A stretch of 64,000 bases of DNA, taken from Mesorhizobium sp. ES1-1 (GTDB lineage: Bacteria; Pseudomonadota; Alphaproteobacteria; Rhizobiales; Rhizobiaceae). Below the pieces are notes generated by a model. That model saw only the letters and a list, made by a program, of their open reading frames with translations. It did no database searches and was not told where the DNA came from. Where the stretch lies: NCBI RefSeq assembly GCF_020164785.1, contig NZ_JAIUGX010000011.1:124001-188000 (forward strand). The letters run 5' to 3'. The stretch's first letter is position 1. Each line of letters opens with the position of its first letter. The position numbers were made by a program, and so were the translations under genes. Shown in pieces: positions 53,936 to 62,702 of the stretch.

Positions 53936-54645
53936 CAGGCGCGGCCGTGCACCCGACATCCATTCGGGAACGATTGATCGTCGGTCTCGACGTGCCCTCC
54001 GTGCGAGAGGCCGAGCAGGTGGTGCGCGAACTCGACGGCATCGTGTCCTTCTACAAGATCGGCTATCAGCTGGCCTTCGCGGGCGGACTGGACTTCGCCA
54101 GGGAGCTGGCCAGCGGCGGAACCAAAGTGTTCCTCGACATGAAGCTGCTCGACATCGACCACACCGTGGCCAGGGGCGTCGAGAACATCGTCATGATGGG
54201 TGTGTCCATGCTGACGATCCATGCTTACCCGAAGGCGATGCTGGCAGCGGTCGAAGCGGCAATGGGCAGCAGCCTTTGCCTGCTTGCCGTCAGCGTGCTG
54301 ACCTCGATGGATGAGCAGGACATGATCGATGTCGGCTACGAGTATGACCCGCACACGCTGGTGCTGCGGCGCTCCGAACAGGCCCTGCATGTCGGCATGG
54401 GCGGCATTGTCTGCTCGGCTGCGGAAGCCGAAGCGGTCCGCAGGATCGTCGGACCGGACATGGCGGTGGTGACGCCCGGTATCCGCCCGGCCGGTAGCGA
54501 CCATGGCGACCAGAAGCGCGTGATGACGCCGGCCCAGGCGATTCGTAGCGGCGCCAGCCACCTCGTGGTTGCTCGGCCCATCATCGGCGCCTCCGACCGC
54601 CGCGCCGCGGCGCAGGAAATCCTTGACGAAATGCGCTCGGCCTGA
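53932..54645 (+). CDS. pyrF: Orotidine 5'-phosphate decarboxylase
   Basis: The 237-aa protein has LIVGLDVPSVREAEQVV, the catalytic FLDMKLLDIDHTVARGVENI (KxxxD pair), LLAVSVLTSMDEQD and VVTPGIRPAGSDHGDQKRVM with the phosphate-binding loop HLVVARPIIGASDRRAAA. It makes UMP from OMP in pyrimidine synthesis. GTG at 53932 overlaps the upstream stop by 4 bases and gives the usual length; ATG at 53881, 17 codons earlier, is an alternative. Confidence 0.92.
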   Translation: MTGAAVHPTSIRERLIVGLDVPSVREAEQVVRELDGIVSFYKIGYQLAFAGGLDFARELASGGTKVFLDMKLLDIDHTVARGVENIVMMGVSMLTIHAYPKAMLAAVEAAMGSSLCLLAVSVLTSMDEQDMIDVGYEYDPHTLVLRRSEQALHVGMGGIVCSAAEAEAVRRIVGPDMAVVTPGIRPAGSDHGDQKRVMTPAQAIRSGASHLVVARPIIGASDRRAAAQEILDEMRSA

Positions 54646-54671
54646 CGTTCACCAACAATCGGAGAAAGACG

Positions 54672-54959
54672 ATGCCCAAAGGATACTGGATCGCTCGTGT
54701 CGATGTACGCGACGCAGAAGCCTACAAGGAGTATGTCGCGGCCTCCAAGCTGGCCTTCGACCGTTTCGGCGCGAAGTTCCTGGCACGCGGCGGTGCGCAC
54801 GAAGTTGCCGAGGGCGTCGGGCGCGCGCGCAACGTCGTCATCGAGTTCGAATCGCTGGCCGTCGCGCATGACTGCTACCACTCGCCGGAATATCAACGGG
54901 CGGTCTCCATCCGCCAGAAGGTCGCCGATGGGGAGATCGTGCTGGTCGAGGGAATCTAG
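54672..54959 (+). CDS. DUF1330 domain protein
   Basis: The 95-aa protein (MPKGYWIARVDVRDAEAYKE, FGAKFLARGGAHEVAEG, NVVIEFESLAVAHDCYHSPE) is a dimeric alpha/beta-barrel DUF1330 protein of unknown function. GGAG lies about 9 bases before ATG. It follows pyrF by 26 bases and may be co-transcribed. In rhizobia this gene often lies near pyrF or dnaJ. Confidence 0.85.
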   Translation: MPKGYWIARVDVRDAEAYKEYVAASKLAFDRFGAKFLARGGAHEVAEGVGRARNVVIEFESLAVAHDCYHSPEYQRAVSIRQKVADGEIVLVEGI

Positions 54960-54960
54960 T

Positions 54961-56016
54961 CTAAAATAGCCGGCTTGCCGCCGTCTCGGCCATGGCGTCG
55001 GCCAGTTCCAGGCCCCATTGCGACCGGCAATAATCCCGAAAATCGAAGCAGGGCAGGCCGGGGCAGACCTCGAACTCGATGAGGTGGACGGCGTCGTCGG
55101 CCTCGACCCGGAGATCGAAGGAAAACACATCGCGCAGGCCAAGCCCTTCCATCAGCCGGGCGGCGATGGTGCGAATCCTGGCGTCGGCGGCCGGCTGGCT
55201 TTCGGCCACCGGAACGAGTTCCGGCTGGACGTAATTCCCCGCCGCCTTCGCGGCTTCGCCGGTTTCGCCATAGAGTGCCAAGCTGTCGGCCATGGTCTGG
55301 AAATCGCCGCCGGAATCGACAAAGGCCACGCCAAGCGCCTCGGCCCCGGTGCCCGGCGCTACGCCTAGGAAGCTGGCGCGCACGTTGCGGCCGGCGACGT
55401 AGGGCTGGACGATGACGTCATCGCCATAGGCAGAGAAGACGCGCCGGCTGAGTTCGAGCGCGTGGTCGAGATCAAGGCTGCGCGAGTCCGGCCAGATGCC
55501 GATCTTGGCGCCGAGCCGGTTGGGCTTGACGAACCAGCCGGCCGTTGACGCCGGGGGTTCGACCAGCCATTCGCCATTTCGTGCAAGGCCGGCGGGCGGC
55601 ACCGGCAGGCCGAGTGCGCCAAGCACGGCGCCGGAGCGAAACTTGTCCTGGCAAAGCGCGAACAGCGCATCGTCGGCGCCGATGGTCCTGAATCCGCCCA
55701 ACCTCGCCAGGGTCGGGGCGGCGCTGCCGCGGAAATAGGCGATGCCATCGGTGAGGGTCCAGACCAGTGTCGTGGCCGGATGCTCGCCGGCAAGCACGCC
55801 GGCGGCATCGTCGAGCTCAACCGCCGCGAATGACAGGCCACGCTTGAGGCAGGCGTCGGCCAGCGCGTCGAATTCGGGAGCGAGGTCGGTCGACTGCGCC
55901 AGATAGGAGGCAATCTCGGCAGCGCGCTCGCGCGCATGACCGTTTGCCACCAGACGGTCGAGGCAGGCCTTTTCCGGCTCGTGGACAAGGATCAGCTTCG
56001 GTTTTGCGCGCGTCAT
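54961..56016 (-). CDS. ATP-grasp family ligase
   Basis: The 351-aa protein has the ATP-grasp pattern: CQDKFRSGAVLGALGLPVPP, GWFVKPNRLGAKIGIWPDSR (ATP-binding Lys), DDVIVQPYVAGRNVRASFLG and a metal/catalytic C-terminal RDVFSFDLRVEADDAVHLIE followed by FEVCPGLPCFDFRDYC. It resembles D-alanine--D-alanine ligases but lacks their N-terminal family residues, so the peptide or amino-acid ligase substrate is unknown. It is convergent with the DUF1330 gene, with one base between stops. Two Cys near the active site are unusual. Confidence 0.75.
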   Translation of the reverse strand: MTRAKPKLILVHEPEKACLDRLVANGHARERAAEIASYLAQSTDLAPEFDALADACLKRGLSFAAVELDDAAGVLAGEHPATTLVWTLTDGIAYFRGSAAPTLARLGGFRTIGADDALFALCQDKFRSGAVLGALGLPVPPAGLARNGEWLVEPPASTAGWFVKPNRLGAKIGIWPDSRSLDLDHALELSRRVFSAYGDDVIVQPYVAGRNVRASFLGVAPGTGAEALGVAFVDSGGDFQTMADSLALYGETGEAAKAAGNYVQPELVPVAESQPAADARIRTIAARLMEGLGLRDVFSFDLRVEADDAVHLIEFEVCPGLPCFDFRDYCRSQWGLELADAMAETAASRLF

Positions 56017-56146
56017 CGGGTGAAAGCTTCCAGGGCGTTATCGCCTACCATCGCATGGTGGCCGCAAAGGGCTGCCGAGAAACCGACACCGGCCGGACGC
56101 CGTCGTGACAGCGCCGGGCTCTAATCGATCAACAGGCCGAGCGCTC

Positions 56147-57031
56147 TCAGGCGATCAGCACGCGCGGCTCGAAGCGGCCGTTGACCGGGATATCGAGCAG
56201 GAAGGTCATGCCGCCCTGCAGGTCCTCCAGGCGCTGCTTCTCGCTCTTTCCGGACCATGCTGAGGTGACCGCCAGCCGGTTGGCGTTCTTGCCGACGAAG
56301 GCCGGACAGGAGGGCTGCGTCACCGGCATCGCCACTGTGCGCACGAGCTTGCCTTCCGGGCTGTAGGCTTCGACGACGCTTCCGCCCCAGCAGGCATTCC
56401 ACAGGATGCCGTCGCGGTCGAGAACCGAACCGTCGATATAGCCCTTGGCCGAACGATGATCGACGAAGACCTTCGGCTCGCCGGCGGGCAGGCCGGTCGC
56501 CGGATCGCAGTCGACGCGCATCAGCAGACCGGTTGTGGTGTCGGTGTAGTGGGCAAGCGCGCCATCCGGCGAGAAGCAGATCGAGTTCGAGACGGTGATG
56601 TCGGCGAACAGCTTGCGCAATTCGCCCTTGAAGAACCAGTAGATCGAGCCGGCGCCCTTTTCCTCCTTCTTGCCCATGGTGCCTGTCCACAGGGCACCGC
56701 AGGGATGAACCCGGGAATCGTTCGAGCGGGTGAGCGGATTGTCGGCCTCGATCGGCGTGTGTAGCGTCATCTTGCCGGTCGTGACATCGCGGACGAAGAG
56801 GCCTGTCTCGGCGGCGATCAGCTGGCGGCCGTCGTCGATGATGGCGATGGCGCTGGCCATCCGGCCAAGCTCGTGGGCGGTGGTCACGCCGCCCGACAGC
56901 CGCTTTTCCAGAAGCAGTCCGTTGACGATGTCGAACCAGTAGAGCGTATCGGTGGCGGGATCGTAGCTTGGCCCCTCGCCGAGCTGGCACACATGGTCGG
57001 AAAAAACGGAAACGATCGCTTCGCTCATCAT
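56147..57031 (-). CDS. SMP-30/gluconolactonase family lactonase
   Basis: The 294-aa beta-propeller has the family pattern QLGEGPSYDPATDTLYWFDI, RSNDSRVHPCGALWTGTMGK, VSNSICFSPDGALAHYTDT and YIDGSVLDRDGILWNACWGG, including the metal-site Glu, Asn and Asp. In the operon with dgoA and dgoK it likely opens galactono-lactone to galactonate. ATG overlaps the dgoA stop by 4 bases. Last gene of the operon. Confidence 0.87.
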   Translation of the reverse strand: MMSEAIVSVFSDHVCQLGEGPSYDPATDTLYWFDIVNGLLLEKRLSGGVTTAHELGRMASAIAIIDDGRQLIAAETGLFVRDVTTGKMTLHTPIEADNPLTRSNDSRVHPCGALWTGTMGKKEEKGAGSIYWFFKGELRKLFADITVSNSICFSPDGALAHYTDTTTGLLMRVDCDPATGLPAGEPKVFVDHRSAKGYIDGSVLDRDGILWNACWGGSVVEAYSPEGKLVRTVAMPVTQPSCPAFVGKNANRLAVTSAWSGKSEKQRLEDLQGGMTFLLDIPVNGRFEPRVLIA

Positions 57032-57666
57032 GCTTCCCCGAACACCACATCCCAGGCTGCGACCGCCGCCTGGGCCCGCACGGCTACCTCGTCGACGGTC
57101 ATGCCCGGCTTGAACAGGCTGGAGCCGAGACCGAAGACCGTGACGCCGACCGCCTTGTAGCCGGGAAAGTCCTTTTCCGAAACGCCGCCAACCGCGCCGA
57201 CCAGCGTCTGCTGAGGCAACACCGCGCGGATCGCGGAAATGCCGGAGGCGCCGAGCACGCTCGCGGGGAAGAATTTCAATGCCGACGCACCGAGCCGGAT
57301 CGCCTGGAACGCTTCGGTCGGCGTGAACACGCCGGGCATCGTCACCATGCCATGGTGCATGGCGCGCGCCATCACCTCGGCATCTATGTTGGGGCTGACC
57401 AGCAGCCGCCCACCGGCCTCGTGCAGGCCATCGACATCGGCTGCCGTCAGCACGGTGCCGGCGCCGACCAGGGCCGTGTTCGGAAGCACCTGGACAATCC
57501 TGGCGATCGACGAGAATGGCTGGGGCGAGTTGAGCGGCACTTCGATCGCCTCGATGCCGGCGTCGAACAGCGCTTCCCCCATCGCCATCGCCTCGGTGGG
57601 TTTGAGACCGCGCAGGATGGCGACCAGCCCGCGCTTGAGGCTGGGGAAAGGTGCGGTCTGGCTCAT
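57028..57666 (-). CDS. dgoA: 2-dehydro-3-deoxy-6-phosphogalactonate aldolase
   Basis: The 212-aa KDPG/KDPGal-type aldolase has LVAILRGLKPTEAMAMGEAL, IEAIEVPLNSPQPFSSIARI (Glu and Asn-Ser-Pro typical of DgoA), ALVGAGTVLTAADVDGLHEA and the Schiff-base Lys in ASALKFFPASVLG. It cleaves KDPGal to pyruvate and glyceraldehyde 3-phosphate. It overlaps dgoK and the lactonase gene by 4 bases each. Confidence 0.9.
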   Translation of the reverse strand: MSQTAPFPSLKRGLVAILRGLKPTEAMAMGEALFDAGIEAIEVPLNSPQPFSSIARIVQVLPNTALVGAGTVLTAADVDGLHEAGGRLLVSPNIDAEVMARAMHHGMVTMPGVFTPTEAFQAIRLGASALKFFPASVLGASGISAIRAVLPQQTLVGAVGGVSEKDFPGYKAVGVTVFGLGSSLFKPGMTVDEVAVRAQAAVAAWDVVFGEA

Positions 57667-58622
57667 AGGGATGCTCCGGTCCTGGCGATCATGCCGTTTT
57701 CGCGCGCGGCCTCAATGAGGCCGGCACGCACGGCCTCATCGGCGTCGACAGCGCGCACGCCGAGCCCGGCAAGGCCAAGCGCGGTCCGGTACAGTGTCGC
57801 GAGCGCACCCGACGCGATCAGCACCACGGATGCTGTCCCCTCGCCATGCCGGCGGCGCGCCGAGGCAATCTCACCCCCGATCAGCAAGCCGGACAGGCAG
57901 GCAGCCGCATCGTCGGCCTTCAAGTCCTGAAGCAGGCCGGCGGCGCGAATCGAAAACAGCCTCGATGTGACGTCGCCGCCCTCGGCCAATGCGGTTTCGC
58001 ACCAGCGGCGGAAGAACGGATTGTCAGCCGAGACCGGCGTGGGATTTTCGCCGAGCGAATGGCGCAGGATAGAGTGCGCGGCAAGCACGGAAAACAGCTC
58101 GCCGGTCGGCCAGGTGCCGAAGCCGGTGACGGCGGCGTCCTCGACCTGCACCCATTTCGAATGCGTTCCGGGCATGCAGACCAGCTGGCGTCCGCCGGCG
58201 GGCAGGCCGGCGCCAGCCAGCTGCGTTTCCTCGCCGCGTATGACATCGGGAGCGTCGGCGAGACGCTGGGCAAGGCCAGGAACGATGCGGATGTCGCGGC
58301 TCTGGCCGGGCACGGGGGCAGCGCCCGCCAGGATGGCGCGAAGCGGTGCCGGGACGGTCACGTAGGGCGCCTCCAGCCAGCCCTGGCGAGAACCGGCCAT
58401 GCCGCAGATGATGACCGGCAGCGTTTCCGGCGCGGCGAGCGCGGCAAGATGGGCTTCGAGAAGAGCGGAAAAGCCCTTCTGCTGCGCCGTGATCAGACCG
58501 TCATCGCCCCGGCGCTCGGCCAGAACCTTGCCGTCCCTGTCGATCAGCCACACCCGCATGCGGGTCGTGCCCCAGTCGACGGCCGCGACAGAGGGCGCGT
58601 TGCCGGCAAGCCCGGGGCTCAC
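57663..58622 (-). CDS. dgoK: 2-dehydro-3-deoxygalactonokinase
   Basis: The 319-aa kinase has the N-terminal VAAVDWGTTRMRVWLIDRDG, GLITAQQKGFSALLEAHLAA, VIICGMAGSRQGWLEAPYV and MPGTHSKWVQVEDAAVTGF, all DgoK features. It phosphorylates 2-keto-3-deoxygalactonate. GTG at 58620-58622 overlaps the SDR stop by 4 bases (GTGA); the frame open upstream of it is not used. Confidence 0.9.
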   Translation of the reverse strand: MSPGLAGNAPSVAAVDWGTTRMRVWLIDRDGKVLAERRGDDGLITAQQKGFSALLEAHLAALAAPETLPVIICGMAGSRQGWLEAPYVTVPAPLRAILAGAAPVPGQSRDIRIVPGLAQRLADAPDVIRGEETQLAGAGLPAGGRQLVCMPGTHSKWVQVEDAAVTGFGTWPTGELFSVLAAHSILRHSLGENPTPVSADNPFFRRWCETALAEGGDVTSRLFSIRAAGLLQDLKADDAAACLSGLLIGGEIASARRRHGEGTASVVLIASGALATLYRTALGLAGLGVRAVDADEAVRAGLIEAARENGMIARTGASL

Positions 58623-59386
58623 AGGAACCCTCCATCGACGATCAGCATCTGCGCGGTCAGCATGCGCGAAGCGTCCGAGGCGAGGAACAGCACGGTGCCG
58701 ACGATGTCGTCCGGCTGCATGACCTGCTTGATGCACTGCTTGGCGACGTGGGCGGCGAGCGACTCATCGGTCACCCAGAGTTCCCTCTGGCGATCGGTGA
58801 TCACCCAGCCGGGCGCGATGGCGTTGACGCGGATGCCATCGACGCCGAGCTTTCCTGCCAGCCCCTTGGTCAGGCCGAGGATGCCCGCCTTGGCGGCGGT
58901 GTAGGCCGGCATGTCGGGATGGTTGATCAGGTAGGATGTCGAGGTGAAGTTGATGATCGAGCCGCCGCCTGCGCGCTTCATCCCCGGCGCCACGGCCTGC
59001 GCCGTGAAGAAATGTGGCCGCAGGTTGATGGCCAGATTGTTGTCCCAGAATTCCACCGTCACGTCCTCGACGGCGTGGCGATCGTCGATGGCGGCGTTGT
59101 TGACCAGCACGGTAATTTCGCCATGCGCCTGCGCGGCCTCAGCGGCCGAGCGCCGCAAGGCCTCGACATCGCGCAGATCAGTCTTCAGGTAGAGCGGCCG
59201 CCGACCGAACTCTTTCTCGATGCGGTCGGCAAGGACCATGCTCGGCCCGTCGGCGATGTCTATGAAGGCGACATTGGCGCCCTGGCGCACGAACCCCTCG
59301 CTCAATGCCGCGCCAATTCCGGAGCCGCCGCCGGTGATCAGCACCGAGGCACCTTCGAGGTCGGCGAAATGCGCCGATGGCATCAT
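58619..59386 (-). CDS. SDR oxidoreductase, probable galactose 1-dehydrogenase
   Basis: The 255-aa classical SDR has SVLITGGGSGIGAALSEGFV, LVNNAAIDDRHAVEDVTVEF, active-site Ser in INFTSTSYL, YTAAKAGILGLTK and a C-terminal MLTAQMLIVDGGFL. Heading the operon SDR-dgoK-dgoA-lactonase, it probably oxidises galactose (or L-arabinose/fucose-type sugars) to the lactone. ATG at 59384-59386 has GGAG 7 bases upstream. Galactonate dehydratase (dgoD) is not in the operon. Confidence 0.82.
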   Translation of the reverse strand: MMPSAHFADLEGASVLITGGGSGIGAALSEGFVRQGANVAFIDIADGPSMVLADRIEKEFGRRPLYLKTDLRDVEALRRSAAEAAQAHGEITVLVNNAAIDDRHAVEDVTVEFWDNNLAINLRPHFFTAQAVAPGMKRAGGGSIINFTSTSYLINHPDMPAYTAAKAGILGLTKGLAGKLGVDGIRVNAIAPGWVITDRQRELWVTDESLAAHVAKQCIKQVMQPDDIVGTVLFLASDASRMLTAQMLIVDGGFL

Positions 59387-59679
59387 GTCTATTCTCCGCG
59401 CTTGACCGGCGCGCATCCTAGCCAGGGACGTCGCGCGGGCAAGGGTGAAAACTCGACTTGGCGGCTTAAGTCAGACAAAACGATAATGCGCTGGGCTCGA
59501 CACTCATACTTGCCATCGCCTTCGGTCAGCGTCCTCTCCGTGGCGGCCGGATTGACAGTTTATGGCGATGGCGTTGTTGCCTTCACCGAGATGCGCCGGG
59601 GCAAGGGCGGCCTGCACCCGCGTGCCGGCCTGGGCCGTCTTGGCATGGTTTGCGCGTCAGGCACTTGTTCATAAGGTTC

Positions 59680-61476
59680 TCAGCCGTCGGTCCGGACACG
59701 ATAGAGCTCGATCGGAGCCCCTCGCGTCTCAGGCACCGGCTCCAGCCAGTCCGGCACATTGCCGCGCATCAAGCCGGCCAGGAAACCTTCCGGCGCAGTG
59801 AAGGCGAGGAACCGGCTCTCAGGATTGCCACGACACATGGCGACCAGGCCGACGCGATGATCGCGAACGATCGCAGCAGCCTGCGCATTGGAGCCAAGGA
59901 ACGCATCGAGGGCGAGCCTATCTCCCGCGACGTTACGGTGGTAGGGGCCAGCGAAAACGCGATGTCCGGAATAGACAAGGATCGGCGCGCCCAGATTGGA
60001 GACGGCAAGAACCGTGGTGCCCGGCATGCGCCCGAGCGCTTCGAACGCGGCCCTGGAATGACACGAGGGATCGATCCCCCGGGCCTCGCTGACTGTCTGG
60101 CCGCTTTCGAACACCGCCGACGCCGCCTCTGCGGCGCCCGACCAGGCCGCGTTGACCGAGATCAGCCATGCGGCGGCCATGCGCAGCATGGAGCCGCGCG
60201 ATGGGCTGGCTTCAGCGTGCTGCCGCCATTTGGCGATCCAGGCCGAAAGCGGAATAACGGCGAAGGTGATCGAGAATGTCGAGCCGCGTACCTGCCAGAC
60301 GCTGACCAGGAATGCCACCACCAGCAGCACGGCGACCAGGCTATCCTGGCGGCGCCAGCCACGACCCAGCCGCGACGCCATCAGCACGATGGCCACCAAC
60401 GGCGTGGCATAGCGCGTCAACACCTTGGCCGGATCGTTAGCGGCAAGCTGAAACAACGACTGCGCCTCGTCGATATGGTCGAGCAGCAAAGTCTTCAGGC
60501 GCGGGTCCAGCACGGCATAGGGTGCGGCCAAACATTGCGGGAACAGGGCGAGGAGAACCGCGCCGAGCGCCCCGCCGAGTAGGACAAGCGACAGGAGGCG
60601 TCGTCCCCGCGTGTGGCTGGCCGCCCGGCTGGAAGCAATCATGGCAAGGCCGGTTCCGGCGAGCCCGGCCGCGATGAACTGCACAGCTGAGAAGGCGTCG
60701 CATTGGGCCTGGCCCCAGGCCGACTGCGGAATAGTGGTAACGAACACAAGCGCTGAAACGCCAGCAAAGCCGAGGCCGAAATCCCTCGCTATCGGCCTTT
60801 CGGCGTCGCCGTGGAAAGCAAACAGCATCGCCACGCAGATGCCTATGGTGGCGACATAGGGCACCGTTTCCATGCCGACGGCCAGCGTCAACGCGGCGGC
60901 CAGCCCGGACAGCAATGCAGCGGGCTTGTTAACGGGCGCCTCGAGCAGCAGGCTCAGGCTGGCGACGGTCAGCATCAGTTGGACATTGTGGTGATCTAGC
61001 GCGCCCGGCGAGAAAATGCCGAGGAAATACAGTGCCGCCGCGCCGATCACGACCGTCGGCAACACGGCGTCCTTGCCGGCGAAGCGACGCGCGGCACGGA
61101 TCATGAAAACCATAGTCATGCCGAACAGCAGTGCCGGCCAAGCTACCCGTGCAACATTTTCGGCAAGCGGCGCGTCGCCGGTCAGCTTCGACACGGCCAG
61201 CACGATGGCGGCGATCGGCGCGTCGACCAGACGCGACCAGTGCATGATAAAGCCGCCTTCCAGTCCCATCCTGTATTGGTGCAGGTCGAACCAGCCTTGC
61301 CCGGCCAAAAGGTCGCGCACCTCGACCAGCCGCAGCAAATTGTCGTTGTCCCCGCCGGCGTCGGCCAGCATTGGAAACCCGGCGCAGGCGTTGACGAACA
61401 GGGGCGCTAGCGTGGCGAGCAGCGCCAACACGAGGTCGTTGCGCCATGACCGGCGTGGCGTGGCCTTGACGGACAT
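59680..61476 (-). CDS. Polytopic membrane protein, GT-C glycosyltransferase-like
   Basis: The 598-aa protein has an N-terminal membrane helix, then a loop GGDNDNLLRLVEVRDLLAGQ with the Asp pair and Arg found in GT-C glycosyltransferases (ArnT/PMT/STT3 type). About ten more membrane segments and a soluble C-terminal domain (VLAVSNLGAPILVYSGHRVF, AAIVRDHRVGLVAMCRGNPE) follow. A lipid-linked sugar transfer role in envelope glycans is inferred. ATG at 61474-61476 gives a standard N-terminus; alternative starts upstream (GTG, TTG) add up to 27 residues and none has a clear ribosome site. Confidence 0.65.
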   Translation of the reverse strand: MSVKATPRRSWRNDLVLALLATLAPLFVNACAGFPMLADAGGDNDNLLRLVEVRDLLAGQGWFDLHQYRMGLEGGFIMHWSRLVDAPIAAIVLAVSKLTGDAPLAENVARVAWPALLFGMTMVFMIRAARRFAGKDAVLPTVVIGAAALYFLGIFSPGALDHHNVQLMLTVASLSLLLEAPVNKPAALLSGLAAALTLAVGMETVPYVATIGICVAMLFAFHGDAERPIARDFGLGFAGVSALVFVTTIPQSAWGQAQCDAFSAVQFIAAGLAGTGLAMIASSRAASHTRGRRLLSLVLLGGALGAVLLALFPQCLAAPYAVLDPRLKTLLLDHIDEAQSLFQLAANDPAKVLTRYATPLVAIVLMASRLGRGWRRQDSLVAVLLVVAFLVSVWQVRGSTFSITFAVIPLSAWIAKWRQHAEASPSRGSMLRMAAAWLISVNAAWSGAAEAASAVFESGQTVSEARGIDPSCHSRAAFEALGRMPGTTVLAVSNLGAPILVYSGHRVFAGPYHRNVAGDRLALDAFLGSNAQAAAIVRDHRVGLVAMCRGNPESRFLAFTAPEGFLAGLMRGNVPDWLEPVPETRGAPIELYRVRTDG

Positions 61477-61657
61477 TGTGGCATCGACACGAGTCACGGC
61501 GAGACCTTTGATTGCTGCCTTTCGCAAAAGAGAACCTAGCGCCAACTCACTGAACAAACCTTAAGCCAGCCTTGCGAAAGGCAGATGTCACGAAACGCTT
61601 TGTTTGCCATCCACGCATTATCGTCCCGCAACAGACAATCCGGTCCAGGATGTTGGC

Positions 61658-62275
61658 ATGAGTGTTATGGCCGTCGAAAAGAAGATCCTGAACGCGGCCC
61701 ATAGCCGGGCAGTGTTTCAACGCCGCATCCGCGTGCTCTCCGAACAGGTCGGCGCGATGCTGGGCAATGAAGGCACTGTTCTCGATCTCGGCTGCGGCGA
61801 CGGCTCGCTGGCCAAGGCGGTGATGGACCGGAAGCCGGGGCTGACGTTTCGCGGGATCGACGTTTTTCTTCGTCCGCGTACGGCCATCCCCGTAGAGATT
61901 TTCGATGGCACCACGATACCCGCCGCCTCCGGGTCGTTCGACTGGGTGACCATCGTTGACGTTCTGCACCACACTGACAATCCCGGCCATCTTGTCACCG
62001 AGGCCGCAAGGGTCGCCCGCAAGGGCGTGGTCATCAAGGACCATCTGCGCGACGGGGCCTTCGCCTGCAGTACCCTGCGGTTCATGGACTGGGTGGGCAA
62101 CAAAGGTCATGATGTGCGGCTGCCCTACAACTATCTGTCCCGGCAGGAATGGGATGGGATTTTCGCTCAGGTCGGTATCAAGACGCAAAGCTGGCGCGAG
62201 AAGCTGGCGCTGTATCCGTTTCCGGCCAACCTCCTGTTCGACAGGGGTCTGCACTTCGTCGCATCGCTGCGCTAG
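61658..62275 (+). CDS. Class I SAM-dependent methyltransferase
   Basis: The 205-aa protein has motif I TVLDLGCGDGSLAKAVMDR, FDWVTIVDVLHHTDNPGHLV and VVIKDHLRDGAFACSTLRFM, like UbiE/Methyltransf_11 enzymes. AGGA precedes ATG at 61658. It is divergent from the GT-C-like gene and convergent with the GtrA/GT2 operon, so the product may methylate a sugar or lipid of that pathway. Substrate unknown. Confidence 0.82.
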   Translation: MSVMAVEKKILNAAHSRAVFQRRIRVLSEQVGAMLGNEGTVLDLGCGDGSLAKAVMDRKPGLTFRGIDVFLRPRTAIPVEIFDGTTIPAASGSFDWVTIVDVLHHTDNPGHLVTEAARVARKGVVIKDHLRDGAFACSTLRFMDWVGNKGHDVRLPYNYLSRQEWDGIFAQVGIKTQSWREKLALYPFPANLLFDRGLHFVASLR

Positions 62276-62294
62276 CCGCGGCCCGTCGAAGCTT

Positions 62295-62702
62295 TCAGGC
62301 GGCTCTTTGATCGTCGCGAAACACCCAGAGCGATGACAGCACATAGCTCGCCGCACCTGCAGCGACCGTAATCGTGGCCGACATGACCAACGGCGACGCG
62401 GAAAATATCGAGACCGCAACATGGGCGGACAGGCCTGCAAACAGCGCGCAGACCAGCTGGGCGACAAGATAGCGGGGGAATGCACGTCCATGGTCGTGCC
62501 GTCCCTCGAACGTCCAGCCGCGCTGTGCGGCATATGCCACCACGAACGCCAGCCCATAGGCGATGACGCTTCCGGCAAATGGCGGCAAGCCGGCCGAAAC
62601 CAAGGCCCACGACAGCACGAAGAACAGCAGCGCCGCGCCAACACCGACCACGGCGAACCGAACAAGCCGTGCCGAGGCTAATTTAAGTGCAAGCCCTTTC
62701 AT
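62295..62702 (-). CDS. GtrA family membrane protein (glycolipid flippase-like)
   Basis: The 135-aa protein has four membrane helices and the GtrA pattern LVRFAVVGVGAALLFFVLSW, AYGLAFVVAYAAQRGWTFEG and SSLWVFRDDQR. GtrA proteins are thought to flip undecaprenyl- or polyprenyl-phosphate-linked sugars. It overlaps the GT2 gene by 4 bases; such GtrA-GtrB pairs make and move lipid-linked glucose or similar sugars. Confidence 0.88.
   Translation of the reverse strand: MKGLALKLASARLVRFAVVGVGAALLFFVLSWALVSAGLPPFAGSVIAYGLAFVVAYAAQRGWTFEGRHDHGRAFPRYLVAQLVCALFAGLSAHVAVSIFSASPLVMSATITVAAGAASYVLSSLWVFRDDQRAA

Noticed and set aside
59417..59679. Short plus-strand frame (about 60 codons) between the galactose operon and the GT-C-like gene
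   Set aside because: No ribosome site and low-complexity composition; treated as non-coding.
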